Shown: positions 8,531 to 17,846 of the stretch, in pieces | How the letters are laid out: the number at the start of each line of letters is the position of its first letter | Position numbering within the stretch: the stretch's first letter is position 1 | NCBI RefSeq assembly: GCF_021631985.1 | Contig: NZ_CP070225.1 | Location: 1,736,001 to 1,800,000, forward strand | Length of the DNA: 64,000 nucleotides | From: Sandaracinus amylolyticus | GTDB lineage: Bacteria; Myxococcota_A; Polyangia; Polyangiales; Sandaracinaceae | Reading direction: 5' to 3' | Notes under the pieces: generated by a model | The model's database searches: none | Seen by the model: only the letters and a program-made list of their open reading frames with translations | What the model was told of the DNA's origin: nothing | Translations under genes and position numbers: made by a program

Positions 8531-9433
8531 ATGAGCAGCATCCCGCGGGTGGTCGTCGTCACGCGGCCGACCGACTTCGAGGAGCTGATGGCGCGTCACG
8601 GCACGCGCGAGCAGGCGCGCTTCTTCCTCGAGCAGCGCGATCAGAAGATCGACGAGGTGGAGGCGCGCCATCGCGCGCTCGAGCAGGTGCTCACGCGCGT
8701 GTCGCAGCAGATCCCGGTGCGCTGGCGTCGCACCCGCGTGCCGCGCGCCGAGCTCTCGCGCTTCGTGTGGGAGCCCGAGGATCTCGTGGTCGCGGTGGGG
8801 CAGGACGGGCTCGTGCCGAACGTCGCGAAGTACCTCGACGGGCAGCGCGTGATCGGCGTGAACCCCGAGCCCGCGCGGGTCGCGGGCGTGCTGGTGCGGC
8901 ACGCGGTGGACGCGCTCGAGCTCGTGCTGCGACGCGCTGTCGAGCAGCGCGCGATCATCGAGCCGCGCACGATGGTCGAGGCGCGCCTCGACGATGGTCA
9001 GAGGCTGCTCGCGCTGAACGAGATCTTCGTCGGGCACCGCACGCACCAGTCGGCGCGCTATCGCATCGCGCGCGAGCGCGCGCAGGAGCGACACTCGAGC
9101 TCGGGCCTCATCGTCGCCACCGGCACCGGCTCGACCGGATGGGCGCGATCGATCGCGCGCGAACGTGCGACGAAGCTCGCGCTGCCCGCGCCGACCGACA
9201 CGCGCGTCGCGTTCTTCGTGCGCGAAGCGTGGCCGAGCCCCGGGACCGGCACGTCGATCACCGAAGGGCTGATCGAGGGCGCGTCGCGCCTCGAGATCAC
9301 GAGCGAGATGAACGAAGGCGGCGTGCTCTTCGGTGATGGCATCGAGGACGATCGCGTGGCGTTCGGCTGGGGCCTGCGCGCGCGGCTCGGCGTCGCGCGC
9401 GAGCGCCTGCAGCTCGTCGTCGGCACGCGCTGA
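8531..9433 (+). CDS. NAD kinase-like protein with altered GGDG motif
   Basis: A 300-residue protein of the NAD kinase / diacylglycerol kinase superfamily. The nucleotide-binding loop reads VVAVGQDGLV where NAD kinases have GGDGT. The LNE motif (LALNEIFVGH) and the GTGSTGWA motif (for the usual PTGSTAYS) are present. The first 60 residues (FEELMARHG, FFLEQRDQKIDEVEARH) are a charged helical region before the fold. The substrate may be NAD or something else. It is the third gene of the NrtR-SPFH operon, with a 1-base gap upstream. The next gene is convergent, 7 bases away. Confidence 0.78.
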   Translation: MSSIPRVVVVTRPTDFEELMARHGTREQARFFLEQRDQKIDEVEARHRALEQVLTRVSQQIPVRWRRTRVPRAELSRFVWEPEDLVVAVGQDGLVPNVAKYLDGQRVIGVNPEPARVAGVLVRHAVDALELVLRRAVEQRAIIEPRTMVEARLDDGQRLLALNEIFVGHRTHQSARYRIARERAQERHSSSGLIVATGTGSTGWARSIARERATKLALPAPTDTRVAFFVREAWPSPGTGTSITEGLIEGASRLEITSEMNEGGVLFGDGIEDDRVAFGWGLRARLGVARERLQLVVGTR

Positions 9434-9440
9434 TCGTCCA

Positions 9441-10952
9441 TCACCGCACGCAGCGGAAGCCGATCGCGGGGTACGCGCCGTCGGTCGCGATCGAGCCGCG
9501 CGCGGCGCTCATCAGCGTGCTGATGAACACCGCGGGATATCCCGCGCCGCGCACCGTGACCTCGAGCCCCTCGCCGGTGCGACGGCAGAGCGGATCGAGC
9601 GGCATCGTGCCGCGCCAGCAGTTGCCCTCGCCGACGCCGTAGAAGTCGTAGTGATCGGCGGTCAGCTCGCCGACGTTCCCGATCTGATCGAACACCCCCG
9701 CGACGCCCGCGAACGATCCGACCTCGCGCGTCCACGCGCCGTCGCGCCCCGCGCACACGAACGCCTGGGCGCGATCACACCCGCCGCCTTCGGTGCCGCT
9801 GGGGGCCTCGTCGCCCCACGGGAAGTCGCGCCTCGGCGCGAGCCCTCCGAGCGTGTGTCCGCGCGCCGCGAACTCCCACTCTGCTTCGGTGGGAAGTCGC
9901 CCGCCGTCCCACGCGCAGAACGCGAGCGCGGTCGACCACGTCACGCAGTCCATCGGATGCGCTTCGAGCGCGCCCGGGGTGTCCGACCAGTTGCACTCCG
10001 GCTCGAGCTCGCGATCGATCGGGTCCACCACGGGACCGTCGAGCGCGATCGTGCGTCCGCCGGGGTACGCGACCGGCGCGCTCGGCGCCGGATGTCCGGC
10101 GTCCCAGAACGCGCGGAAGCGCGCGACGCTCACCTCGTACGCGTCGATCACGAAGGGGCTCACGCGCACGCCGGGCTGCTCGGGGAACGCACCGGTCCCG
10201 CCCGACGTGGCGGCCTCTTCGTCGCCCATCGAGAACGTGCCGCCGGGCATCGCCACGAGATCGCACCCCGGGCCGCGCCCGATCGCGTCGCAGCTGCGCG
10301 GCCAGGGCACGCACTCGCCCTCGTCGCAGAGCGCGTCCGCGCCGCACGTCGCGCGCGCGCCGCAGCGACATCCCTCGCGCGTGCAGGTCTCGTCGGGCGC
10401 GCAGGACGGCGTGCACGACGGACCCGCGTCGACGCCGGCGTCGGCCGCGTCGGGGAAGGGCGGCAGATCGCGCAGCTCGTCGCCCGGCGCGACCGGATCG
10501 AGATCCGCGACGGAGATCGCGAGCGCCTCGCAGAGGCCGGCGCGGCACGTCTGCCCATCGGCGCACGTGCGACCGATGCATCCCGCTTCGAGGCGCAGCA
10601 CGACGCGCCGGGTCTCTCCGCGGACGAACGGGACGATCGCGCGCGTGCTCACGGTGATCGCGTCGTCGTCATCGAGCGCGGTCGCGGCAATCGTGACCGT
10701 CTGGTCAGCATGTCCGTCGCGTGCGCGCACGCCGAACGAGAAGGGCAAGCCCTGCGCTCCTGCGCCGGAGACGCTCACCTCGTGTCGCTCGTCGTCGATC
10801 TCCAAGCGAACGCGGGCGATCTGCGCAGGCGCGAGGTCCGACTCGACGACGACCACGAGCTGCGTGAGCGGCGCGTGGCAGGCACTCGACAGGATCGCGA
10901 TCAGCGACGCGGCCAGCACGGATCGAGACGAAGAGCGGCGCACGGATCGCAT
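9441..10952 (-). CDS. Lipoprotein with formylglycine-generating-enzyme (SUMF1) fold domain
   Basis: A 503-residue protein with signal peptide and lipobox (LIAILSSAC). An N-terminal beta domain (about 30-125) is followed by a Cys-rich EGF-like stretch (CIGRTCADGQTCRAGLC and others, about 125-215) that includes an Asp-Ala-Gly spacer. The C-terminal FGE-sulfatase/SUMF1 domain starts at about 225: MPGGTFSMGDE start, GGRLPTEAEWEFAARG, FPWGDE, and GFRCVR at the extreme C-terminus. Surface or periplasmic SUMF1-fold proteins of this type are common in myxobacteria. Many are not sulfatase activators, so the substrate is unknown. It is divergent from the FG-GAP gene across an 86-bp region. Confidence 0.85.
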   Translation of the reverse strand: MRSVRRSSSRSVLAASLIAILSSACHAPLTQLVVVVESDLAPAQIARVRLEIDDERHEVSVSGAGAQGLPFSFGVRARDGHADQTVTIAATALDDDDAITVSTRAIVPFVRGETRRVVLRLEAGCIGRTCADGQTCRAGLCEALAISVADLDPVAPGDELRDLPPFPDAADAGVDAGPSCTPSCAPDETCTREGCRCGARATCGADALCDEGECVPWPRSCDAIGRGPGCDLVAMPGGTFSMGDEEAATSGGTGAFPEQPGVRVSPFVIDAYEVSVARFRAFWDAGHPAPSAPVAYPGGRTIALDGPVVDPIDRELEPECNWSDTPGALEAHPMDCVTWSTALAFCAWDGGRLPTEAEWEFAARGHTLGGLAPRRDFPWGDEAPSGTEGGGCDRAQAFVCAGRDGAWTREVGSFAGVAGVFDQIGNVGELTADHYDFYGVGEGNCWRGTMPLDPLCRRTGEGLEVTVRGAGYPAVFISTLMSAARGSIATDGAYPAIGFRCVR

Positions 10953-11038
10953 GCGAGCGAGAGACCTCTATACTCGCGCGCGCGGCCGCTGGCCAAGGTG
11001 GGAAGCGGTCCCGCGCGAGCGCGCGAGGGAGACGTTCG

Positions 11039-13789
11039 ATGTTCGCGAGCCGAGGGGGAGTCATGGTCGCCGGCGCCGGGGGGCGTGCGAGCGCGACGGT
11101 GGTGGTGCTCGTCGCGCTCGCGGGCGCGTGCAGCACCGGCCCCGCCGCGACGGCGGACGGCGATGGTCTCGACCCGATCGAGGCGCACCTCGCGCCCGCG
11201 TTCGTCGCGCCGGAGCCACGGTTCGCGGCCCGCGCGCTCGGCACGTCGTGGCGCTTCGTGCGCGAGGACGCGGACGCGACGTGGTCGGGCGATCGCCTCG
11301 CGGTGCGGTGGGGCGAGGCCGTGGTGTCGGTCGGTGTGATCGAGATCGCGCGCGGCGACGCGCGCGTGGCGCTCGACGAGGTCGCGACGGTCGAGGTCGA
11401 GGGCGCGCGCGTCCACGCGCGTCGCGGCGCGGTCGACGAGCTCTTCGTGCACGGCGCGCCGGGGATCGAGCACGCGATCGCGGTGCACGAGGTGCCGGCG
11501 GGCGCGGGCGCGCTCGAGGTGGTCGTGGCGCTCGAGGGCGCGACGTCGCTCGACGTGCACGAGCGCGGCGCGCGGGTGCGCGACGATGCGGGACGCGAGT
11601 CGCTCGCGTACGAAGGACTGCGCGCGTGGGATGCGCGCGGCGTCGAGCTCGTCGCGCGCATGGAGCGCGACGCGCGCGGTGTGCGCCTGCTGATCGACGA
11701 TGCGGGCGCTGCGCTGCCGATCGTGATCGATCCGGTGATCGCCGCGCCGCGCGGGGTGCTCACCGCGAGCGACGCGATGCCCGAGGACGAGCTCGGGCGC
11801 AGCGTCGCGCTCGACGGCGACGTGATGGTCGTCGGCGCGCCGTACCGCATGGATCGCGGCGCCGCGTACGTGTTCGAGCGCGACGGCGCCGGCGCGTGGG
11901 TGCAGCGAACGATCCTCACGCCGCCTGCGCTCTTCGCGGACGACGACGCGGGCCGCGCGGTCGCGATCTCGGGCGACACGATCGTGATCGCGTCGCCCAA
12001 CGACGATCACCCGATGTACGGCGAGGCGGGCGCGGTCGACGTGTTCCGCCGCGCCGCGTCGGGCGCGTGGATGCACGAGCAGCGCATCGAGAACCCGGCG
12101 CCCACGACCTACGGCGAGCGGTTCGGGTCCTCGGTGGCGATCGCGGGCGACCTGCTCGTCGTCGGTGCGAACAACGATCGCAACTTCTTCGTCGGCGGCG
12201 GCGGCGCGTACACCTACGTGCGCACCGGCACGACGTGGACCGCGGAGGCGACGCTCCAGTGGGACACGGTGTCGAGCAACGACTCGTTCGGGACCTCGGT
12301 CGCGACCGACGGAACGCGCATCGTCGTCGGCGCGCCGTACGACGACGGCTTCACGCGCGACGACGAGGGCTACCTGCGCGAGAACGTCGGCGCGGCGTTC
12401 GTGTTCGTGCGCAGCGGCGCGACGACGTGGGTGCAGGAAGCGCGGCTCGCGAGTGAGCCCGAGCGCACGTGGGAGCACGTGGGTCAGTCGGTGGCGATCG
12501 ACGGCGATCGCGTGATCGCCGGCGCGACCGGTGCCGACGACGACGAGGGCCTGATCTCGAATCGCGGCGTGGCCTACGTGTTCGTGCTGCGCGGTGGCGC
12601 GTGGGAGGACGAGGCGCGCTTGCTGCCCGTGCCCGCCACCGACTGGACGACCTATGCAGAGTTCGGCGCGTCGGTCGCGCTCGAGGGCACGATCGCGGTG
12701 GTCGGTGCGCCCGGGCTCACGCGTCCCTCGCTCGGGCGCTCGCCGGGCTTCGCGTACGTGTACGCGCGTGCCGGCACGAGCTGGTCGGCGATCTCGGATG
12801 TGACGGGCACCGTTCGCACCGAGAGCTTCGGCCAGTCGGTCGCGCTCGACGGGAGCACGATCGCGGTCGGTGCGCCCGAAGAGGACGCGAGCGCGACCGC
12901 GGTCGATCAGGGTGCGGTCTACGTCTACGAGGTCTCCGAGCCGCGCGCCGACGGCGAGGCGTGCACCGCGGGATCGCAGTGCGCGAGCACGTTCTGCGTC
13001 GACGGGGTGTGCTGCAACAACCTCTGCGGCGGCGGGCCGAGCGACTGTCAGGCGTGCAGCGTCGCGGCGGGCGCAGCGGTCGACGGAGCGTGCGGTGCCG
13101 TCGCGAGCGGCCGTACGTGCCGCGCTGCGGTCGCCGGATGCGACGCGCCCGAGACGTGCGACGGGAGCTCGAGCGCGTGCCCGAGTGACGCGCGCGCGGA
13201 AGCAGGGACGGTGTGCCGCGCCGCGGTCGATCCCTGCGACGTCGCCGAGACGTGCAGTGGCTCGTCGACGACGTGCCCCCTCGACGTGCACCTCGACGAG
13301 GGCGCGACGTGCGACGACGGCGCGAGCTGCAACGGCGCCGATGCATGCACGTCGGGCGTGTGCGCGCCGGTGGTGCCGAGCGACGACTGCGACGACGACG
13401 ATGCGTGCACCGCGGATGCGTGCGCCGACAGCGGTGGTTGCACGCACACGCCGATCGAGGGCTGCTGCGCGAGCACGACGGACTGCGACGACGGCGATGC
13501 GTGCACCGCCGACGCGTGCACCGCGTCGCGGTGCGAGCACGTCGTGATCGCCGGATGCTCGGCCGATGCGGGCACCGTCGACGCGGGCGGCGCGGATGAC
13601 GCGGGCGTGCCGGAAGGCGACGCGGGATCGGACGATGCCGGCACGGCCAGCACGGGCGAGACCGAGACCGAAGGCGGATGCGCGTGCGCGGCACCGGGCC
13701 GCGGGAAGGGCGCGCCGCCGCTCGCGTCGGCGCTCGTCTTCATCGCGCTGGCGACGTGGATCGCGCGGCGGACGCGATGCCGATCCTGA
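11039..13789 (+). CDS. FG-GAP repeat, Cys-rich surface protein with MYXO-CTERM-like tail
   Basis: A 916-residue exported protein. The signal segment ends LVALAGAC (lipobox-like). Residues about 240-640 carry about seven FG-GAP-type repeats with the signature GxSVALDGDxxVVGAP, suggesting an integrin-alpha-like propeller. Residues about 640-840 are Cys-rich (CTAGSQCASTFC; CDDGDACTADAC repeats, disintegrin-like). Asp-Ala-Gly spacers follow. The C-terminus is GGCACAAPGR, a hydrophobic helix, then ARRTRCRS, matching the MYXO-CTERM sorting pattern (Cys, TM, Arg). Having both a lipobox and a sorting tail is unusual. ATG 11039 is 6 bases after GAGGGAGA. It overlaps the downstream kinase start by 13 bases. 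Confidence 0.86.
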   Translation: MFASRGGVMVAGAGGRASATVVVLVALAGACSTGPAATADGDGLDPIEAHLAPAFVAPEPRFAARALGTSWRFVREDADATWSGDRLAVRWGEAVVSVGVIEIARGDARVALDEVATVEVEGARVHARRGAVDELFVHGAPGIEHAIAVHEVPAGAGALEVVVALEGATSLDVHERGARVRDDAGRESLAYEGLRAWDARGVELVARMERDARGVRLLIDDAGAALPIVIDPVIAAPRGVLTASDAMPEDELGRSVALDGDVMVVGAPYRMDRGAAYVFERDGAGAWVQRTILTPPALFADDDAGRAVAISGDTIVIASPNDDHPMYGEAGAVDVFRRAASGAWMHEQRIENPAPTTYGERFGSSVAIAGDLLVVGANNDRNFFVGGGGAYTYVRTGTTWTAEATLQWDTVSSNDSFGTSVATDGTRIVVGAPYDDGFTRDDEGYLRENVGAAFVFVRSGATTWVQEARLASEPERTWEHVGQSVAIDGDRVIAGATGADDDEGLISNRGVAYVFVLRGGAWEDEARLLPVPATDWTTYAEFGASVALEGTIAVVGAPGLTRPSLGRSPGFAYVYARAGTSWSAISDVTGTVRTESFGQSVALDGSTIAVGAPEEDASATAVDQGAVYVYEVSEPRADGEACTAGSQCASTFCVDGVCCNNLCGGGPSDCQACSVAAGAAVDGACGAVASGRTCRAAVAGCDAPETCDGSSSACPSDARAEAGTVCRAAVDPCDVAETCSGSSTTCPLDVHLDEGATCDDGASCNGADACTSGVCAPVVPSDDCDDDDACTADACADSGGCTHTPIEGCCASTTDCDDGDACTADACTASRCEHVVIAGCSADAGTVDAGGADDAGVPEGDAGSDDAGTASTGETETEGGCACAAPGRGKGAPPLASALVFIALATWIARRTRCRS

Positions 13790-15234
13790 CCGAGCGCGAG
13801 CGCGTCGGGACGCGCCTCGCCGGCAAGTACGATCTCACCGCGATCCTCGGTCGTGGCGGGATGGGGACCGTCTACGCCGGCGTGCACGCGTGGACCGGGC
13901 GCAAGGTCGCGGTGAAGCTGCTCAAGCCGGCGCTCGCCGAGGATCCGAACGTCGTGCGCCGCTTCCTGCGCGAGGCGCGCGCCGCGGCGGCGCTTCGTCA
14001 TCCGCACGTCGTCGACGTGCTCGACATGGGCCAGGAGGACGACGGCGCGGTGTACCTGGTGCTCGAGCTGCTCGACGGCGAGTCGCTCGGGGGGCTGCTG
14101 CGGCGTCGCAAGCGGATGACGCCCGAGGAGCTCCTGCCGATCGTGCTCCCGGTCGCCGACGCGCTCGTCGACGTGCACGCGAAGGGCCTCGTGCACCGCG
14201 ATCTGAAGCCCGACAACGTGTTCGTCGCGCGCGGTCGCGGAGATCGACAGGTCCCGAAGCTGCTCGACTTCGGCATCGCGAAGATCCTCGAGGACACGAG
14301 CGGCACCCCGGGCACGCGCACCGGCGCGATCGTCGGCACGCCGCACTACATGTCCCCGGAGCAGGCGTCGGGCTCGGGCGAGATCGGCCCGGCGAGCGAC
14401 GTGTGGTCGTTCGGCGTGCTGCTCTTCGAGTGCCTCAGCGGGAAGCTGCCCTACGAGGCCGAGACCGCGACCGGCGTGCTCGTGAAGATCATGACCAGCA
14501 CGCCGCCGACGCTCGCGCGTGTCGCGCCCGACGTGCCGCGCCCGCTCGTGCGCGTGATCGAGCACGCGATGCAGAGCGACGCCGCGGCGCGGTTCCTCGA
14601 CGCGCGCGTGATGCGCGACGCGCTGCGCGATGCCGCGGGCGCGCTGGGGATCGCGATCCCCGACGAGGTGCCGGAGGAGTCGAGCGAGCCCGCGCCGCCG
14701 CGCACCGGCGACCTCGCTCCGATCGAGCTGCACGTGGCCTCGTCGGAGCGCTCGGCCGAGCGATCCGCGATCGAGAGCGCGCCGACGATCGAGTCGCAGC
14801 CCGCGGGACGGCGCGCCGAGCAGTCGGTCGTGCCCGCGCCGAGCGTGCAGCTCCCGCCGCGGCGCCGCACGTGGATCAACGCCGCGATCGGCATCGCCGT
14901 GGTGGTGCTCGCGGGCGTGGCGTACGCGCTCGGAGCGTCCTCGTCGGCCCGCACCGCGAGCTCGGAGACGAGCGCGCCGAGCGTGCCGAGCGCGGCGATC
15001 GCGCCCACCCCGGCCGACGACGCGGCGACCGACGCGCTCGATGCTGCGGTCGTCACGACGCCCACGATCACGGCGCCGGTCGCGACCCCGACGATCGCGA
15101 CGACGCCGCACCCCGAGCCCGCCACGCGCCGCCCGCGAGGACGCCCGAGCACCGCGAGCGAGCCCACGCCGGTCGCGCCCAGCGCGCCGCAGCAGGACGA
15201 AGGGGCGCGGCCGTCGGTGAGGACCGAGTGGTGA
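13777..15234 (+). CDS. Hanks-type Ser/Thr protein kinase, membrane-anchored
   Basis: A 485-residue kinase. The catalytic domain is at about 15-280 with GRGGMGTVYAG, VAVKLLK, HRDLKPDN, LLDFGIAK and GTPHYMSPEQASG, all intact. A Ser/Pro-rich linker follows, then one transmembrane helix (about 370-387, AAIGIAVVVLAGVAYALGA) and a Thr/Pro/Ala-rich extracytoplasmic tail. The ATG at 13777 lies inside the 3' end of the FG-GAP gene (13-base overlap), and the 3' end overlaps the next GTG (GTGA). The three genes therefore look like one operon linking a surface protein, a kinase and a PEGA protein. Confidence 0.92.
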   Translation: MPILTERERVGTRLAGKYDLTAILGRGGMGTVYAGVHAWTGRKVAVKLLKPALAEDPNVVRRFLREARAAAALRHPHVVDVLDMGQEDDGAVYLVLELLDGESLGGLLRRRKRMTPEELLPIVLPVADALVDVHAKGLVHRDLKPDNVFVARGRGDRQVPKLLDFGIAKILEDTSGTPGTRTGAIVGTPHYMSPEQASGSGEIGPASDVWSFGVLLFECLSGKLPYEAETATGVLVKIMTSTPPTLARVAPDVPRPLVRVIEHAMQSDAAARFLDARVMRDALRDAAGALGIAIPDEVPEESSEPAPPRTGDLAPIELHVASSERSAERSAIESAPTIESQPAGRRAEQSVVPAPSVQLPPRRRTWINAAIGIAVVVLAGVAYALGASSSARTASSETSAPSVPSAAIAPTPADDAATDALDAAVVTTPTITAPVATPTIATTPHPEPATRRPRGRPSTASEPTPVAPSAPQQDEGARPSVRTEW

Positions 15235-16037
15235 CGCGCGCCTTCGCGATCACGCTCGTGCTCGCGCTCGCCGTCGCGTCGTCGGCGCACGCGCAGGATG
15301 CGCCGGCGACCGACACCGCGCCCTCGACCGACGAGCTGCGCACGCTGGAGGCGCGCACGCTCTTCGAGCAGGGCGTCCGCGCGAGCCGCGACGAGCGATG
15401 GGCCGAGGCGCTCGACGCGTTCCGCCGCTCGCGCGCGCTCGTCGCGCGTCCGAGCACGCTCTTCAACATCGCGATCGCGCTCGATCGCCTCGGACGGCTG
15501 CGCGCTGCGATCGCAGCGATCGACGAGTACCTCGCGACGAGCGATCCCGTCGCGGACGAGGTCGATCGGCGCGAGGCGATGCGCCTGCGTGTCGATGCCG
15601 AGGCGCGGCTCGCGCGCATCACGGTGCGGGTCGACCCCGACGACGCGACCGTCGCGCTCGACGGCGCTCCGCTCGAAGGTGGCGCGGAGCGCACGACCAT
15701 CGCCGATCCCGGCGACCACGTCGTCGTGGTGAGCGCGCCCGGATACGTCGATCAGCGCCACGAGATCGCGCTGCGCCCGGGCGCCGACGTGGAGCGCGTG
15801 ATCGAGCTCGCGCCGGTCGAGCCCGCGGCACCGACCACGTCGCTCGCGACGACGATGCCGGTCGAGGCCCCGGCGCGCGACGAGGACACCAGCTTGATCG
15901 AGGATCCGATCTTCTGGGCGATCCTCGGCGGCGGCGCGGCGCTGGTCGCGGGCGTCGCGATCGGAGTCGGCGTGCACGTCGCGAGCGCGCCCACGCCCTA
16001 CGGCGGCTCGCTCGGCGTCACGTTCGAAGTGCCCTGA
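15231..16037 (+). CDS. Exported TPR-like / PEGA domain protein
   Basis: A 268-residue protein. The signal peptide has an AHA-Q cleavage pattern (VASSAHAQ). A helical TPR-like segment (about 40-120, LFEQGVRASRDERWAEALDAF) precedes a PEGA-type beta domain (about 125-190, ITVRVDPDDATVALDGAPL ... DPGDHVVVVSAPGY). One late transmembrane helix follows (about 225-248, FWAILGGGAALVAGVAIGVGV). GTG 15231 overlaps the kinase TGA by 4 bases. Proteins of this TPR-PEGA-TM type often accompany kinases in myxobacteria. No enzyme motif is present. Confidence 0.82.
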   Translation: MTRAFAITLVLALAVASSAHAQDAPATDTAPSTDELRTLEARTLFEQGVRASRDERWAEALDAFRRSRALVARPSTLFNIAIALDRLGRLRAAIAAIDEYLATSDPVADEVDRREAMRLRVDAEARLARITVRVDPDDATVALDGAPLEGGAERTTIADPGDHVVVVSAPGYVDQRHEIALRPGADVERVIELAPVEPAAPTTSLATTMPVEAPARDEDTSLIEDPIFWAILGGGAALVAGVAIGVGVHVASAPTPYGGSLGVTFEVP

Positions 16038-16060
16038 CTCGAAATCTCGGCTCGCCCGCC

Positions 16061-16103
16061 GGTCCCTACCGTCCGCGCGCTTCGCGCGCTCCCGTCCGGG
16101 ACC
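16061..16103. terminator. Nested hairpin between convergent genes
   Basis: An outer pair GGTCCC (16061-16066) / GGGACC (16098-16103) encloses an inner GCGCGC-TTC-GCGCGC hairpin (16075-16089). It lies in the 91-bp gap between the PEGA gene and the convergent PilT-like gene and could end transcription from both sides. No U tract. Confidence 0.5.
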
Positions 16104-16128
16104 TGCGGGACGAGCACTCTGGCAAGGA

Positions 16129-17832
16129 TCAGTGCTCCTGGACGCCGCCGAGGTCGAGCTTGAAGCCGGCCTTCGCGAGCAGGTCCTTGATCACCTGCTT
16201 GTCGTTGCTCTTCATGTACGCCTCGAGCGGCTCGACCTTGTCGGCCTTCACGAGCTCGATCAGGTGATCGTTCATCGTCTGCATGCCGAGGTTGCGCCCG
16301 GTCTGCATGACGCTCTTCAGCTGGAACGTCTTGCCCTCGCGGATGAGGTTCGACACCGCGGGGTTCGCGATCATCACCTCGTACGCCGCGACGCGCCCGC
16401 CGCCCTTCTTCTTGCAGAGCATCTGCGCGATCACGCCGCGCAGCGACTCGCTCAGCATCGTGCGGATCTGCGCCTGACGATCGGCGGGGAACTGGTCGAT
16501 GATCCGGTCGACCGTGCTCGGCGCGCTCGTCGTGTGCAGCGTGCCGAACACGAGGTGGCCGGTCTCCGCGGTCTCGATCGCGATCGAGATCGTCTCGAGG
16601 TCGCGCAGCTCGCCGACCAGCACGATGTCGGGGTCCTCGCGCAGCGCCGCGCGCAGCGCGTTCTTGAAGCCCGCGGTGTGCACCCCGACCTCGCGCTGGT
16701 TCACGAGGCACATCTTGTTCGGGTGCACGAACTCGATCGGATCCTCGATCGTGATGATGTGATCGCTGCGCGTGCTGTTGATGACGTCGATCAGCGTCGC
16801 GAGCGTCGTCGACTTGCCGCTACCGGTCGGGCCGGTGACGAGCACCAGGCCCTTCGAGAGGTGGCAGAGCTCGAGCACCTTCGGCGGCAGGCCGAGCTTC
16901 TCGGGCGGCAGGATGTCGAACGGGATCTGGCGGAACACCGCGCCCATCCCCTTGCGATCCATGAAGTAGTTCGCGCGGAAGCGCGCGACCTCTTCGATCG
17001 TGTGCGCGAAGTCGGTGTCGTTCTTCGCGCCGAACTCTTCCTTGTTCCGCGCGGGCGCGATCTCGATCAGCAGCTCGCGCATCTCGCGATCGGGGATCGG
17101 AGCGCGATCGAAGAGCGGCGTCATCTCGCCGTGGCGGCGCACCATCGGCACCACGTCGCTCGAGAGGTGCAGATCGCTCGCGCCGCACGCGACCATCATG
17201 CGCAGGTAGTGGTTGATCTTCGGCTCGCCGGGCACCGCATCGACGCGCTTGCCCGCCGCGCCCATCGCGTTCTTCGCGTGGCCGGGCTCGATGCGGATCT
17301 CGCCGCTCTTGGGATCGCTCTTCGGCTCGGCCGCCGCCGGACGCGCGCCGCCGATCCGCGCCGCGGGCGACTGCGCGATCGTCGGCTTCTCCACCGTCGT
17401 CCGCTCGACCGTCGTGCGCTCCACCGTCGTCCGCTCCACGGCGGGTCGCTCCGCGGTGATGCGCTCCACGCGCTCCGCGTTGGGCCGCCCCGGCCGCGTC
17501 ACCTCTTCGATCTCGATCGCGCCCCCGTCGTTCTCGGGCCGCACCACGACGCGCCACTCCGCGGCCTGCGCCGCATCGACCTCGACGCGTACCAGGATCC
17601 CGCCGATCGCCGCGTGCTGGAACGACGTCTTGCGGGTGCGACGCAGCTCGTCGATCGACGTCGGCGGCGCCGCCTCCTGCACCAGCTGCACGACCTGCGC
17701 GTGCTCGATCGCCGTGTTCGACGCCCGGTCGCCCTCCGCGAAGCGGAAGCGCACCGGCTCGCCCGACGCGAGCATCACCTCGCGCGCGTTGTGACGAACG
17801 AGGTGCTGGACGTAGAAATCGAGACGCAGCAT
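16129..17832 (-). CDS. PilT-family type IV pilus ATPase with duplicated N-terminal domain
   Basis: A 567-residue protein. Residues about 205-560 are a full PilT/PilU-type retraction ATPase: GPTGSGKST Walker A, an Asp box, LVGELRD Walker B-like, a HLVFGTLHTT His box, and NPAVSNLIREGK (the AIRNLIRE-type motif). The first 100 residues (LRLDFYVQHLVRHNAREVML...GEPVRFRFAEGD) look like a second, degenerate copy of the PilT N-domain. It is joined by a linker with RTTVERTTVERTTVEKPT repeats. It runs about 200 residues longer than typical PilT. ATG 17832 is chosen because AGAGAGG sits 5 bases upstream; an ATG at 17847 is in frame. No other pilus genes are adjacent. Confidence 0.9.
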   Translation of the reverse strand: MLRLDFYVQHLVRHNAREVMLASGEPVRFRFAEGDRASNTAIEHAQVVQLVQEAAPPTSIDELRRTRKTSFQHAAIGGILVRVEVDAAQAAEWRVVVRPENDGGAIEIEEVTRPGRPNAERVERITAERPAVERTTVERTTVERTTVEKPTIAQSPAARIGGARPAAAEPKSDPKSGEIRIEPGHAKNAMGAAGKRVDAVPGEPKINHYLRMMVACGASDLHLSSDVVPMVRRHGEMTPLFDRAPIPDREMRELLIEIAPARNKEEFGAKNDTDFAHTIEEVARFRANYFMDRKGMGAVFRQIPFDILPPEKLGLPPKVLELCHLSKGLVLVTGPTGSGKSTTLATLIDVINSTRSDHIITIEDPIEFVHPNKMCLVNQREVGVHTAGFKNALRAALREDPDIVLVGELRDLETISIAIETAETGHLVFGTLHTTSAPSTVDRIIDQFPADRQAQIRTMLSESLRGVIAQMLCKKKGGGRVAAYEVMIANPAVSNLIREGKTFQLKSVMQTGRNLGMQTMNDHLIELVKADKVEPLEAYMKSNDKQVIKDLLAKAGFKLDLGGVQEH

Positions 17833-17846
17833 CGAGCCTCTCTGCA

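Noticed and set aside
9441-10952. The SUMF1-fold lipoprotein as activator of the sulfatase-fold protein at 46964
   Set aside because: That protein has Thr, not Cys or Ser, at the modification site, and the two genes are far apart.
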